Source: Aliivibrio fischeri (GTDB lineage Bacteria; Pseudomonadota; Gammaproteobacteria; Enterobacterales; Vibrionaceae). From it: a stretch of 64,000 nt of DNA. The stretch is from contig CP160629.1 of the NCBI GenBank assembly GCA_038993745.2, forward strand, positions 2,604,001 through 2,668,000, in the 5' to 3' direction. A model generated the notes under the pieces. It saw only the letters and a list, made by a program, of their open reading frames with translations. It was not told where the DNA came from and made no database searches. Positions 1 to 9,610 of this stretch are shown here, in pieces (position 1 is the first letter of the stretch; every line of letters begins with the position of its first letter). The position numbers were made by a program, and so were the translations under genes.

Positions 1-1
1 T

Positions 2-2217
2 GGTTTTGACCCTATCGGTATCACTCGTGCCGCCTTTGCTGTGTTAGCTTCTGGCTCTGCAAAGCAAGGGCGAGTACCATTACCCAACAACTTGCGCGTA
101 ACTTCTTTTTATCTAATGAAAAGAAAATCATGCGTAAAATTAAAGAGATCTTCATTGCCGTTCACATTGAACAGCTATTAACAAAGCAAGAGATCTTAGA
201 ACTCTACTTAAATAAAATTTACTTAGGTTATCGTTCTTATGGTGTTGGTGCTGCTGCTCATGTTTACTTTGGTAAAGAAGTGAGTCAACTGACCTTAGGT
301 GAAGTTGCTATTATTGCAGGTTTACCAAAAGCCCCATCAACAATGAACCCAATTTATTCTGTTGATCGTGCAACAACACGTCGTAATGTTGTTCTTGCTC
401 GTATGCTTGATGAAGGCTACATAACAAAACAAGAATTTGATGATGCAAAGGCCGAGGTGGTTATCTCTAAATACCACGGTGCAGAAATCGAATTACAAGC
501 ACCATATATTGCTGAAATTGCTCGTGCTTGGATGGTAAACAAATACGGTGAAGAAGCGGCTTATACTTCGGGTATGAACATCTACACAACCGTAGATTCA
601 AAAATGCAAGCGGCTGCTAATAAGGCATCAATTGATAACCTATTAGCTTATGACGAGCGTCATGGTTACCGTGGTGCGGTTAAAACCGTATGGGAACCAA
701 AAGCGACACCTCTTGATGAAGAAGCAATTACGAAGCACCTTAAAAACGAACCTTCATACGGTGAGTTAATGCCTGCTGTTGTTACTTCAATTAAAGGAAA
801 AACAGCAACGGTTGATATTAAAAATAATGGCGTCGCAACTATTCCTTGGGATGGTCTAAAGTGGGCTCGTCGCTTTAAAACAGACAAGCGTCAAGGACCT
901 GCGCCACGTCGTGCTTCTGATATCTTAGCGGTTGGTGAACAAATTTATGTTCGTCCATTAAGCCAAGAAACCAAAGATGATGTAACAACAACCGTATGGA
1001 AGCTAAGCCAAGTACCTGCAGCGAATACGGCATTTGTTGCTATGGACCCAAGAGATGGTGCAATCACCTCTTTAGTTGGTGGTTTTAACTTTGTTCATAA
1101 CAAGTTTAATCGTGCAACTCAATCTGTTCGTCAGGTCGGTTCAAGTATCAAGCCATTCATTTATTCAGCGGCACTTTACCACGGTAAAACATTAGCTAGT
1201 TTAATCAACGATGCGCCAATTAATACATGGGATGAGAGTCAAGGTACAGCATGGAGACCTAAAAACTCACCACCAACTTATGTTGGCCCTGCTCGTTTAC
1301 GCATTGGTTTAGCTCAATCTAAAAACGTAATGGCGGTTCGTGTTTTACGTGATGTAGGTTTAGATGAAACTATCGATTACCTAACACGTTTTGGCTTTAA
1401 GAAAGATGAACTTCCACGCTCTGAAACCATCGCTCTTGGTGCTGGTAGTTTAACACCAGTTCAAATGGCACAAGGTTTCGCAGTATTCGCTAACAATGGT
1501 TATTACGTAGAACCTTACTATATTGACCACATTACAGGTCCATTTGGTGATGAAGCTTACAAAGCAACACCAAAAACCATTTGCCAGCGTGATTGTTCTC
1601 ATCAAAATGATGAAGATTCACCTTATGCGAAAAAAGTAATTTCGGCACAAAATGCTTTCTTAACTAAACAAATGATGTATAGCAACATTTGGGGTGGTGG
1701 TAGTTGGCGTAAAGGTACAGGTTGGAATGGTACTGGTTGGCGTGCACAAGTATTAAAACGTCGTGATATCGGTGGTAAAACAGGTACAACTAACGACTCT
1801 GTTGATGCTTGGTACAATGGCTATGGCCCGAATGTAGTAGCAACAGCATGGGTTGGTTTTGATAACCCGTCGCACCGACTAGGCTACACAACGAAAAACG
1901 ACAACATGACCAAAGAAGAGATGTCTTTTGGTGGTGAAGCGGGTGGTAAAACGGCTATTTACGCTTGGGTTAATTTCATGAAGGTCGCACTAGAAGGTGT
2001 TCCTGAAGAGAAACTACAACTTCCGGCAAACATCATTAAAGTGAAGATAGATCGCGAAACTGGTCTACTAACCAACAAAAATGATGAAACCAGTATGTGG
2101 GAATATTTTGCTGGTGGAACTGAACCAAAAGAGTATGTAGAACAAGATTTCCAAGACACTATTTATTCATCACACGATGCAGATGGTGACGGAATGGAAG
2201 ACGAAAGTCTGTTCTAA
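2..2217 (+). pseudogene. mrcA: penicillin-binding protein 1A (partial, apparent frameshift near 68-70)
   Basis: Bifunctional class A PBP that polymerises and cross-links peptidoglycan in the periplasm. The 5' end lies outside the window. The first visible residues read GFDPIGITRAAF and AVLASGSAKQG, the transglycosylase core just after the catalytic-Glu motif, in the frame starting at base 2. At the GGG at 68-70 the frame changes; ASTITQQLARNFF and everything downstream lie in the frame starting at base 1. One extra G would restore QGASTITQQL. The transpeptidase domain is intact: SxxK (SSIK) at 1141-1152, SKN in LAQSKNVMAV, and KTGT at 1777-1788. An internal ATG at 130 would give an open frame lacking the transglycosylase motifs. 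If the lesion is real, PBP1A activity would be lost; PBP1B usually compensates. Family assignment is certain; whether the frameshift is biological is not. Confidence 0.9.
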
Positions 2218-2235
2218 TCCTTTAAAAGCACTTTA

Positions 2236-2274
2236 ATAAAAAGGCACGCTACATATCTAGCGTGCCTTTTTTAT
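2236..2274 (+). terminator. rho-independent terminator after mrcA
   Basis: GGCACGCTA and TAGCGTGCC form a 9-bp stem around a 6-base loop, flanked by A and T runs. It can serve both mrcA and the convergent oxyR. Confidence 0.85.
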
Positions 2275-2283
2275 AAGCTTAAT

Positions 2284-3183
2284 TTAGCCACGAATAACAT
2301 TCGACATTTTATTCTCAATCTCTTTAGCTAGTGACTCATATCGCGCTCTTAGTGGTGAACCAGGGCGATAAGCTAAAACGATCTGACGATGAGGGACAGG
2401 ATCTTGAGCAGGTAAATAACATACACCATCACGCTCTTTTTCTTTTGGTACCGACAAGTATGGCATTAATGTAATCCCCCCGCCGGCAGCGACCATATTA
2501 CGTAACGTTTCTAAACTGGTTGCTTTAAAATGATCATCATCTTTAGCCCCTGCAGCAAAACAAAAACCTAAGGCTTGATCTCGTAAGCAGTGACCATCTC
2601 CTAACATAAGAACCGATTCACCACTCAACCGAGACATATCAATCGACACTTCTGTTGCCCATTTATGATCTTTAGGTACAGCCAGTACCATAGGCTCATC
2701 GTAAACAGGAACCTCGATAAACATATTAGTCTCTTCAACAGAAGCCAAAATCATGCAGTCAATTTTCCCCTCTTCTAGCATCTTCACTAATTGATGTGTC
2801 TGCGCTTCATGAAGGTATAAATTTAAATCTGGGAACTGTGCTTTCAATGTTGGAACAATCCATGGCAACATATAAGGTCCGACGGTAGGTATAAACCCTA
2901 AATGCAACGGACCTGTCATTTCCTTACCTTGTTGATTGGCAAGTTCAGAAAAGCGTTTTACTTCAAGTAAAATCTTTTTCGCTTGCTCGACTAGCTGTAA
3001 CCCAGCCTCAGTGAACAAGACTTTGCGACTGGTTCTCTCTAATAAAGCCAAACCAACTTCATCTTCTAACTTCTTGATTTGTCCACTTAATGTAGGCTGA
3101 CTAACAAAACAAGATTCTGCCGCTTTACGAAAGTGTTTATGCTCAGCAAGTGCGACCAAGTACTCAAAATCTCGGATATTCAT
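2284..3183 (-). CDS. oxyR: hydrogen-peroxide sensing LysR-type regulator OxyR
   Basis: LysR-family transcription factor that activates peroxide-defence genes when oxidised. The N-terminal winged helix (about residues 1-60) contains the typical AAESCFVSQPTLSGQIKKLE helix. The C-terminal sensing domain contains GDGHCLRDQALGFCF, in which the two cysteines are nine residues apart, matching the C199/C208 redox pair of E. coli OxyR. Length (299 aa) is normal for the family. It is divergent from the peroxiredoxin gene, and the 179-bp gap holds a good four-half-site OxyR operator, so autoregulation together with activation of the neighbour is likely. Convergent mrcA ends 66 bp away across a shared terminator. 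Confidence 0.95.
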   Translation of the reverse strand: MNIRDFEYLVALAEHKHFRKAAESCFVSQPTLSGQIKKLEDEVGLALLERTSRKVLFTEAGLQLVEQAKKILLEVKRFSELANQQGKEMTGPLHLGFIPTVGPYMLPWIVPTLKAQFPDLNLYLHEAQTHQLVKMLEEGKIDCMILASVEETNMFIEVPVYDEPMVLAVPKDHKWATEVSIDMSRLSGESVLMLGDGHCLRDQALGFCFAAGAKDDDHFKATSLETLRNMVAAGGGITLMPYLSVPKEKERDGVCYLPAQDPVPHRQIVLAYRPGSPLRARYESLAKEIENKMSNVIRG

Positions 3184-3231
3184 GTATTAAACTCCCGTAA
3201 GCTTTATCACTTTATTATCAAATATTGATTG

Positions 3232-3297
3232 ATAGATTTTAACGATTGAAACGATAACACCAAACGATTAGAACTATCAAGTCAGCTTTTGCATAAT
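3232..3297 (+). promoter_or_regulatory. OxyR operator and promoter of the peroxiredoxin gene
   Basis: Half-sites ATAG (3232), CGAT (3243), ATAA (3254) and CGAT (3265) are each separated by exactly 7 bases, matching the ATAG-N7-CTAT-N7-ATAG-N7-CTAT OxyR pattern at 13 of 16 positions. A -10-like CATAAT lies at 3292-3297, which puts the operator just upstream of the -35 region, as expected for OxyR activation of the rightward gene. Confidence 0.65.
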
Positions 3298-3362
3298 AGC
3301 TACATCAAACGGGCAGACCCCGAAAAAGAAATTCAAAATTATTTAAATTAAAGGACATCATT

Positions 3363-4091
3363 ATGTTTACATCTAAAGAAGGTCAATCAGTTCCTCAAGT
3401 AACTTTCCCTACTCGTCAAGGTGATGCTTGGGTTAACGTAACAACAGAAGAACTATTTAAAGACAAAACAGTTATCGTATTCAGTCTTCCAGGTGCTTTT
3501 ACACCAACATGTTCTTCAAGCCACCTACCTCGCTACAACGAGTTACACTCTGTATTTAAAGAGAACGGCGTTGATGACATCCTATGTGTATCAGTAAACG
3601 ATACTTTCGTAATGAACGCATGGAAAGCAGACCAAGAAGCAGAAAACATCACTTTCATCCCTGATGGTAATGGTGAATTCACAGACGGCATGGGTATGCT
3701 AGTTGAGAAAAACGACCTTGGTTTTGGTAAACGTTCATGGCGTTACAGCATGCTAGTTAAAAATGGCGTAGTTGAAAAAATGTTCATCGAAGAAGACGTA
3801 CCAGGCGACCCGTTCAAAGTATCTGATGCAGATACTATGCTGAACTACCTTGCTCCTGAACATAAAGAACAAGAGTCAATTACAGTATTCACAAAACCAG
3901 GTTGTCCTTTCTGTATGAAAGCGAAACAAAACCTAATCGACAAAGGCCTAAACTACGAAGAAGTGGTACTAGGTAAAGATGCAACTACAGTAAGTCTACG
4001 AGCTATCACTGGTCGCACTACGGTTCCTCAAGTATTCATCGGTGGTAAACACATCGGTGGTAGCGAAGAACTAGAAGCTTTCCTAGCTTAA
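3363..4091 (+). CDS. hybrid peroxiredoxin-glutaredoxin (PrxGrx)
   Basis: Peroxidase that reduces hydrogen peroxide and alkyl hydroperoxides using glutathione delivered by its own glutaredoxin domain. Residues about 1-160 are a Prx5-type thioredoxin fold with the peroxidatic cysteine in [16 protein letters not shown]. Residues about 172-242 are a glutaredoxin with CPFC in [11 protein letters not shown] and the TVPQVFIGG cis-proline segment. The start is supported by AAAGGA shortly upstream. Such fusions are known from Haemophilus and Vibrio. Position next to oxyR with an intervening OxyR-like operator supports peroxide induction. Confidence 0.93.
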   Translation: MFTSKEGQSVPQVTFPTRQGDAWVNVTTEELFKDKTVIVFSLPGAFTPTCSSSHLPRYNELHSVFKENGVDDILCVSVNDTFVMNAWKADQEAENITFIPDGNGEFTDGMGMLVEKNDLGFGKRSWRYSMLVKNGVVEKMFIEEDVPGDPFKVSDADTMLNYLAPEHKEQESITVFTKPGCPFCMKAKQNLIDKGLNYEEVVLGKDATTVSLRAITGRTTVPQVFIGGKHIGGSEELEAFLA

Positions 4092-4116
4092 TCGTTAACT
4101 TAACCGTTAATGAAAA

Positions 4117-4139
4117 GTAGCCCACAAACCGTGGGCTAC
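4117..4139 (+). terminator. hairpin after the peroxiredoxin gene, weak terminator
   Basis: GTAGCCCAC and GTGGGCTAC form a perfect 9-bp stem with a 5-base loop, but only a poor T-tract follows. It may attenuate read-through into the flavoprotein gene rather than fully terminate. Confidence 0.4.
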
Positions 4140-4185
4140 CATTTCAAACTCTTCTTCTAAAATAAATCTACGTGAGATATGAATT

Positions 4186-5652
4186 ATGAAACAAGTCAAT
4201 GTTGATGTAGCTGTTATCGGTGGTGGTACAGCAGGTTTAGGCTCTTACCGTGCAGCAAAAGCACATACTGACAGTGTTGTCATGATCGAAGGCGGCCCTT
4301 ATGGTACCACTTGTGCTCGCGTTGGTTGTATGCCATCTAAGCTATTAATTGCTGCTGCAGAAAGCGTTCACCAAATTGAAAAAGCACCTAAATTTGGTAT
4401 CCACCCTCAAGGTGAAATCGTAATTAATGGCCGTGAAGTAATGGAACGCGTTAAGTTTGAGCGTGACCGTTTTGTTGGGTTTGTTTTAGAAGGCGTTGAT
4501 GAAATTCCGGCTGAAGATAAAATCTCTGGCTATGCAAAATTTTTAGATGACAATACGCTTCAAGTTGATGATCACACGATCATTAATGCAAAACGCATTG
4601 TTATCGCTACTGGTTCTCGCCCTGCTTATCCAGCGGTTTGGAATGAACTTGGTGATCGTTTAATCATTAATGATGACGTATTTAACTGGGATGACCTTCC
4701 AAAATCAGTTGCCGTATTTGGCCCTGGTGTTATTGGTCTTGAACTTGGTCAAGCTCTTCACCGTTTAGGTGTTGAAACCAAACTGTTTGGCTTAGGTGGT
4801 CAAGTAGGTCCTGTTACTGACCCAGAAGTAATGGCGTATGCAAACAAAGCGTTCAATGAAGAGTTTTATCTTGATGCAGACGTAAAAGTTGAAAGCATGA
4901 AGCGTATTACCACCGAATCAGGTGAAGATCGCGTTGAAATTCAATTCATCAACAAACAAGGTGAGCTAGAAACTAATATTGTTGAGTATGTATTAGCAGC
5001 AACAGGACGTCGTCCAAATACCGATAAACTGGGCTTAGAAAATACATCAATTGAATTAGATGAACGTGGTGTACCAACAGCAGATTTCTATACCCTACAA
5101 ACATCACTACCAACGGTATTTATTGCTGGTGATGCAAGTAACCAATTGCCGTTATTACACGAAGCTGCAGACCAAGCTCGTATTGCTGGTGATAATGCAG
5201 GTCGCTTCCCTGAGATCCGTGCAGGCCTTCGTCGCTCAAAAATCTCAGCGGTATTCTCTGACCCACAAATTGCAATGGTTGGTGAAACTTATAAAGAGAT
5301 CACAACACGCTTAGGTACTTGTGGTTGTTTCGCGACGGGTGAAGTGTCTTTTGAAAACCAAGGCCGCTCACGAGTAATGCTACGTAATAAAGGCATTCTT
5401 CATGTATACGGTGAGCAAGGTACAGGTCGCTTCCTTGGTGCTGAAATGATGGGACCAAATGCAGAACATTTAGCTCACTTGTTAGCTTGGGCACACCAAA
5501 ACAAGATGACAGTGTCAGAAATGCTAGATATGCCTTTCTATCACCCAGTAATCGAAGAAGGGGTTCGTACTGCTCTTCGTGATTTAAATGCGAAATTACA
5601 TTTAGGCCCTGAAATGATCAAACACTGCATGGATTGTGGTCCGGGCTGTTAA
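4186..5652 (+). CDS. dihydrolipoyl dehydrogenase-like pyridine nucleotide disulfide oxidoreductase
   Basis: FAD- and NAD(P)-dependent disulfide oxidoreductase of the lipoamide dehydrogenase/glutathione reductase family. Visible are the N-terminal FAD motif (VIGGGTAGLGSY), the redox-active CX4C (GTTCARVGCMPSKLL), the second dinucleotide motif (FGPGVIGLELGQAL), the FAD-contact segment TVFIAGDAS, and the C-terminal dimerisation domain with HPVIEEG in place of the usual HPTxxE. It ends in an unusual cysteine-rich tail, KHCMDCGPGC. It is not next to aceEF or sucAB, so it is probably not the main E3 subunit; position after oxyR and the peroxiredoxin suggests a thiol-redox role, which is inference. 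Confidence 0.85.
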   Translation: MKQVNVDVAVIGGGTAGLGSYRAAKAHTDSVVMIEGGPYGTTCARVGCMPSKLLIAAAESVHQIEKAPKFGIHPQGEIVINGREVMERVKFERDRFVGFVLEGVDEIPAEDKISGYAKFLDDNTLQVDDHTIINAKRIVIATGSRPAYPAVWNELGDRLIINDDVFNWDDLPKSVAVFGPGVIGLELGQALHRLGVETKLFGLGGQVGPVTDPEVMAYANKAFNEEFYLDADVKVESMKRITTESGEDRVEIQFINKQGELETNIVEYVLAATGRRPNTDKLGLENTSIELDERGVPTADFYTLQTSLPTVFIAGDASNQLPLLHEAADQARIAGDNAGRFPEIRAGLRRSKISAVFSDPQIAMVGETYKEITTRLGTCGCFATGEVSFENQGRSRVMLRNKGILHVYGEQGTGRFLGAEMMGPNAEHLAHLLAWAHQNKMTVSEMLDMPFYHPVIEEGVRTALRDLNAKLHLGPEMIKHCMDCGPGC

Positions 5653-5676
5653 TCAGATTAAAAAGTCACAAAAAAT

Positions 5677-5709
5677 AAAAAGACCAATGTTTGCGCATTG
5701 GTCTTTTTG
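5677..5709 (+). terminator. rho-independent terminator
   Basis: AGACCAATG and CATTGGTCT pair around a short loop, with an A-run before and TTTTT after, 25 bases past the flavoprotein stop codon. Confidence 0.85.
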
Positions 5710-5755
5710 CATTTAAAGTTCTCTCCACTCGCTTACCAATCAAAGAACTCAATAC

Positions 5756-6004
5756 ATGACATGTAAAACTTGTCGCTCAGACATTTTCAAACAAAAACTA
5801 GGTCGCTGTACGCGTTGTATGAAACAACTGACATTTCTTTCTATTGGGGGATGGTTGACTTGGTTGGAGTTCTTTCAAATGACGCCATATAAAATAGAAG
5901 CTATCGCCATATTTATGGTGAGTTCAGCCTTTACTGGCTTACTTGTTTTACATCTTATCGCTATGGCTTATTACCGTTTGAATAATACCAATAACAACAA
6001 GTGA
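5756..6004 (+). CDS. small zinc-ribbon membrane protein (DUF3624-like)
   Basis: 82-residue protein of unknown function. The N terminus has two CxxC pairs (MTCKTC and GRCTRC), a likely zinc ribbon. Two hydrophobic stretches follow, about residues 25-45 and 53-75, which look like membrane helices, and the protein ends in a polar Asn-rich tail. It resembles the DUF3624 family found in vibrios, recalled rather than searched. It has its own short intergenic region after a terminator and is convergent with argH. The start codon lacks a strong ribosome-binding site (only AAAGAA), so the exact start is less certain. Confidence 0.7.
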   Translation: MTCKTCRSDIFKQKLGRCTRCMKQLTFLSIGGWLTWLEFFQMTPYKIEAIAIFMVSSAFTGLLVLHLIAMAYYRLNNTNNNK

Positions 6005-6170
6005 GCAGATAAAATAAAGCCCCAATACCATATAAGTATTGGGCCTCTTAGAATCTTTCTAAGAAAAAGCAGTATTAATAAGACTAATACTTAATTAAAA
6101 AGTTCACCACTTTTTCTTTTTTATTACGCTTATTTAGTTAACTCAATCGCATAAATATTTGCAATATAAA

Positions 6171-8045
6171 CTAAGCTACACTGCTTTTAATGATCACTTG
6201 CTCTTGTAGATTCACTTCTAGTGCAACCTCATCACACGCATGTTGACGTGGACATTGATCACAGTCTTTCAGCACCTTTTCTGGCAACAATGAACGAGAG
6301 GTAGGAATAAAGTCTTGTTTCATAAAGAACTCTGGAACACGAGTTAATACAAAAACTTTCTTAATCGCCATCTCACGTGCTTTTTCAACTAAATGCTGAA
6401 CAATGGCTTTACCTTGACCTTGACTCTGCCACCCAGCTTCAACACCTAATGAACGAATTTCTGCAAGTCCTGAGTCATACACATACAAAGAGGCACAGCC
6501 TGTCACTTCTCCATGATGCTCTGCCACAGCAAATGAGCCAATATCACGTACTAATTCATTACGATTACGCGGTAAGTTTTCACCAAGCCCAGCCCAGTAT
6601 GCAACCATACCTTCCAGTGCATCTAAATCAGTTAAACGAGCTGGACGAACCTTCACACCAGCATTATCACGCTCTTGTAGACGTTTACCTGCTTGCTCAA
6701 CGGCATACGCAACTTGCTCAGGAGCAACGCCACCTAATGCACAACGTTTTGCAAGGCAAGATTCAATGGTGAGGATTTCATACACATCGTCTTCAATCAC
6801 TTCAGAGAACGCTTTCAGTTCAGCAAGAGAAAGTTCTTCTAATGCACAGCCTTTTTCAATCGCACCGACAACGGCAACACCAACAATATGGTGAGCTTCA
6901 CGGAATGGAATGCCTTTCGCTACCAAGTAATCAGCCAGTTCTGTTGAGTTTGCATACCCTTGTTTTGCTGCTTCAAGCGTACGTTCCCCATTAATCTTAA
7001 TACCTTCAAAGCACAACGCAGCCATTTCAATACAATCAGACCAGCTATCCAAGGCATCAAATAAGCCTTCTTTGTCTTCTTGCATGTCTTTGTTGTAAGC
7101 CAGTGGCAATGCCTTCACAGTCATCATCATGCCAGCCATTGCACCATATACACGTCCACACTTACCACGGATCAACTCCAATGCATCTGGGTTTTTCTTC
7201 TGCGGCATAAGTGATGAGCCTGACGTCACGGTATCAGCCAATTCGATGAAATTAGATTCACCTGAATTGTAGAAAATCATGTCTTCAGCAAGACGAGAAA
7301 GATGCAACATTGAAATGGAAGCGATCGACATGAGTTCCATGACATGATCACGATCAGATACCGAATCTAAACTATTACGTGTTGCACGTTGGAATCCAAG
7401 GTTACGAGCCAGCTTTTCACGATCCATAGGATAAGCAGTACCAGCAAGAGCTCCAGAGCCTAACGGACAAGTATCTAAACGATTAATTGCATCTTCAAGA
7501 CGAGAATAATCACGCTCAATCATCTCAACATAAGCTAAACACCAATGAGCAAAAGTCACAGGCTGTGCTCGTTGTAAGTGCGTATAACCCGGAAGCACTG
7601 TCGCTTGATGCTCACTTGCTACGTTTACTAATTGATTAAGAAGTTGATCAAGTGTACGCAGTAGTTGATGCCCTTGTTGGCGACACCAAAGCTTTAAATC
7701 TGTTGCTACTTGGTCATTACGAGAACGGCCAGTATGGAGTTTTTTACCTAAGTCACCGACTTTACCAATCAATTGAGTTTCTACCCAACTGTGAATATCT
7801 TCAGCATCAGACAATAAGATCTGTTCAGGATCTTCCATTACTTCTAATTTTAATTCATTCAGTGCTAATTCAAGCTTTTGCTGCTCAAGTTCGGTAATAA
7901 CACCTACTGAAAGCAATGCTTTAGACCATGCAATCGAACCAACAATATCTTGTTCTGCAAGGCGGTAATCAATACGAAGTGAATCGTTAAACTGTTTGAA
8001 TCTGGTGTCTGCTGCTTGACTAAAACGTCCGCCCCATAATGCCAT
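6171..8045 (-). CDS. argH: bifunctional argininosuccinate lyase / N-acetylglutamate synthase, ArgH(A)
   Basis: Last step of arginine synthesis fused to the first. Residues about 1-460 are argininosuccinate lyase, with the superfamily signature [14 protein letters not shown] and the [12 protein letters not shown] segment. Residues about 470-624 are a GNAT acetyltransferase ([19 protein letters not shown] followed by [15 protein letters not shown], the acetyl-CoA loop), giving N-acetylglutamate synthase activity. This ArgH(A) fusion is known from Moritella and Vibrio. The start is fixed by AGGAGA six bases upstream. It follows argG but is separated from it by a terminator and a 297-bp gap containing two candidate ARG boxes, so it probably has its own ArgR-controlled promoter. 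Confidence 0.95.
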   Translation of the reverse strand: MALWGGRFSQAADTRFKQFNDSLRIDYRLAEQDIVGSIAWSKALLSVGVITELEQQKLELALNELKLEVMEDPEQILLSDAEDIHSWVETQLIGKVGDLGKKLHTGRSRNDQVATDLKLWCRQQGHQLLRTLDQLLNQLVNVASEHQATVLPGYTHLQRAQPVTFAHWCLAYVEMIERDYSRLEDAINRLDTCPLGSGALAGTAYPMDREKLARNLGFQRATRNSLDSVSDRDHVMELMSIASISMLHLSRLAEDMIFYNSGESNFIELADTVTSGSSLMPQKKNPDALELIRGKCGRVYGAMAGMMMTVKALPLAYNKDMQEDKEGLFDALDSWSDCIEMAALCFEGIKINGERTLEAAKQGYANSTELADYLVAKGIPFREAHHIVGVAVVGAIEKGCALEELSLAELKAFSEVIEDDVYEILTIESCLAKRCALGGVAPEQVAYAVEQAGKRLQERDNAGVKVRPARLTDLDALEGMVAYWAGLGENLPRNRNELVRDIGSFAVAEHHGEVTGCASLYVYDSGLAEIRSLGVEAGWQSQGQGKAIVQHLVEKAREMAIKKVFVLTRVPEFFMKQDFIPTSRSLLPEKVLKDCDQCPRQHACDEVALEVNLQEQVIIKSSVA

Positions 8046-8143
8046 GCTGTCTCTCCTAAATGCACAATGCTCACTGCTTTTGTTCTGATTAAACTCAGTA
8101 TTTTTCTTGATGGTTTTAACTTACGGTAATTACAGATAAAAAT

Positions 8144-8178
8144 AAAGAAAAAATTCATTATTTTTACATATTTATTCA
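8144..8178 (-). promoter_or_regulatory. tandem ArgR operators (ARG boxes) upstream of argH(A)
   Basis: Read on the minus strand, TGAATAAATATGTA (8165-8178) matches the ARG box TGAATwwwwATTCA at 12 of 14 positions. A second box (8144-8157, TGAATTTTTTCTTT) matches at 10 of 14. They are exactly 21 bp apart, the usual spacing of paired ARG boxes. Confidence 0.65.
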
Positions 8179-8251
8179 AACCAATCCCATTAAAGTCGAA
8201 TTACATTAATCAATATAATTGGTTATTGGCTTGATATTCACCGTTACATAC

Positions 8252-8287
8252 AAAAAATCGAAGCCCGTTTATATAAAACGAGCTTCG
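8252..8287 (-). terminator. terminator between argG and argH
   Basis: On the minus strand CGAAGCTCGTTT pairs with AAACGGGCTTCG (one G-U), followed by ATTTTTT. It ends the argCBG transcript before argH. Confidence 0.8.
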
Positions 8288-8342
8288 ACATAGTGTAAAA
8301 CAAATTGTTTAAATCTTATTCTTAATAAGTAATACGCATTAC

Positions 8343-9554
8343 TTATTTGCTATTTAGCGCACGAATACGACTTGATAACGAGTAAAGACGAATAAAGCCT
8401 TCTGCATGACTTTGGTCATACACTTCATCAGCACCAAAAGTAGCAAACTCTTCTGAATATAAACTGTTATCAGAACGCTTTTGAATTACCGTCGCATGGC
8501 CTTTATACAACTTAATAACGACCTCGCCATTCACGTCTTTTGCCAGCTCTTCAGATGCCGCTAAGATAGACTTACATAACGGTGTAAACCAACGACCATC
8601 ATAAACAAGATGAGAGGCTTTAATGCCTAGCTCTTCGCGGAATTCAAATGACGTTTTATCTAAAACAAGTTGTTCAACTGCACGCAATGCTTCGTTAATG
8701 ATTGTGCCCCCTGGAGTTTCATAACAACCACGAGACTTCATTCCTACCAAACGGTTTTCAACGATATCAATACGACCAACACCATGTTTTGCCCCTTTCT
8801 CATTTAGGTATACAACTACTTCATAAGGTGTCATCGCTTTACCATCAACCGCAACAACCGCACCCTTTTCTACTTTTAATGAGATCGTTTCTGATTCATT
8901 TGGTGCTTGCTCAGGATCAACAGTCCATGCCCAACAATCGTCATTTGGTGCATTCCATGTTTCTTCTAAAACACCACCTTCAGTTGAGATATGCCATGCA
9001 TTAGCATCACGAGAATAGATCTTAGTAAGAGAAGCGGTACAAGGGATATTACGCTCAGCCAAATAATCTAAGCACTCTTCACGACTCACAAGATCCCACT
9101 CACGCCATGGAGCAATAACATGAAGATCTGGAGCTAGCGCAGCAAACGCACCTTCAAAACGAATCTGGTCATTACCTTTACCAGTACAACCATGACAAAG
9201 CGCATCTGCACCCACATTACGAGCCACTTCAACTTGTGCTTTAGCAATGATAGGACGTGCCATTGACGTTCCTAGTAAATATTTACCTTCATACAACGCG
9301 CCTGTTTTTAGCGTTGGGAAAATATACTCAGAAACCATTTCTTCTTTTAAATCAGCGATGTAACACTCAGTCGCCCCCGATGCAATTGCCTTCGCTTCAA
9401 TACCTTCAAGTTCTTCTTCGCCTTGACCAACATCCGCAACAAAAGCAATCACTTCACAGTTATAATTCTCTTTTAACCATGGGATGATCACAGAGGTATC
9501 TAAGCCACCAGAGTATGCGACAACAACCTTGTTTACTTCTACTTTCTTACTCAT
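8343..9554 (-). CDS. argG: argininosuccinate synthase
   Basis: ATP-dependent condensation of citrulline and aspartate to argininosuccinate in the cytoplasm. The N-terminal PP-loop ([19 protein letters not shown]) and family segments such as [15 protein letters not shown] are present. The start is placed at 9554 (MSKKVEVNK), where AAGGAGAATAG sits just upstream; a farther in-frame ATG at 9575 lacks a comparable site. 403 residues is normal. It is third in argC-argB-argG, 56 bp after argB, and is followed by a terminator. Confidence 0.97.
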   Translation of the reverse strand: MSKKVEVNKVVVAYSGGLDTSVIIPWLKENYNCEVIAFVADVGQGEEELEGIEAKAIASGATECYIADLKEEMVSEYIFPTLKTGALYEGKYLLGTSMARPIIAKAQVEVARNVGADALCHGCTGKGNDQIRFEGAFAALAPDLHVIAPWREWDLVSREECLDYLAERNIPCTASLTKIYSRDANAWHISTEGGVLEETWNAPNDDCWAWTVDPEQAPNESETISLKVEKGAVVAVDGKAMTPYEVVVYLNEKGAKHGVGRIDIVENRLVGMKSRGCYETPGGTIINEALRAVEQLVLDKTSFEFREELGIKASHLVYDGRWFTPLCKSILAASEELAKDVNGEVVIKLYKGHATVIQKRSDNSLYSEEFATFGADEVYDQSHAEGFIRLYSLSSRIRALNSK

Positions 9555-9610
9555 TCTATTCTCCTTGAACCGCACAACTCGCGGCGACTATATTCTTAAA
9601 ATTACATTGC

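Noticed and set aside
6019..6070. Hairpin with stem CCCAATAC/GTATTGGG after the zinc-ribbon gene as an intrinsic terminator
   Set aside because: Stem is good but no T-tract follows on either strand, so it was not called.
6377..6772. 131-residue plus-strand open frame inside argH(A)
   Set aside because: Antisense shadow of the acetyltransferase domain, with Leu/Gln/His-rich composition typical of such shadows.
7904..8179. 91-residue open frame overlapping the start of argH
   Set aside because: It overlaps the argH N terminus and the ARG-box promoter region, has no recognisable domain and no ribosome-binding site.
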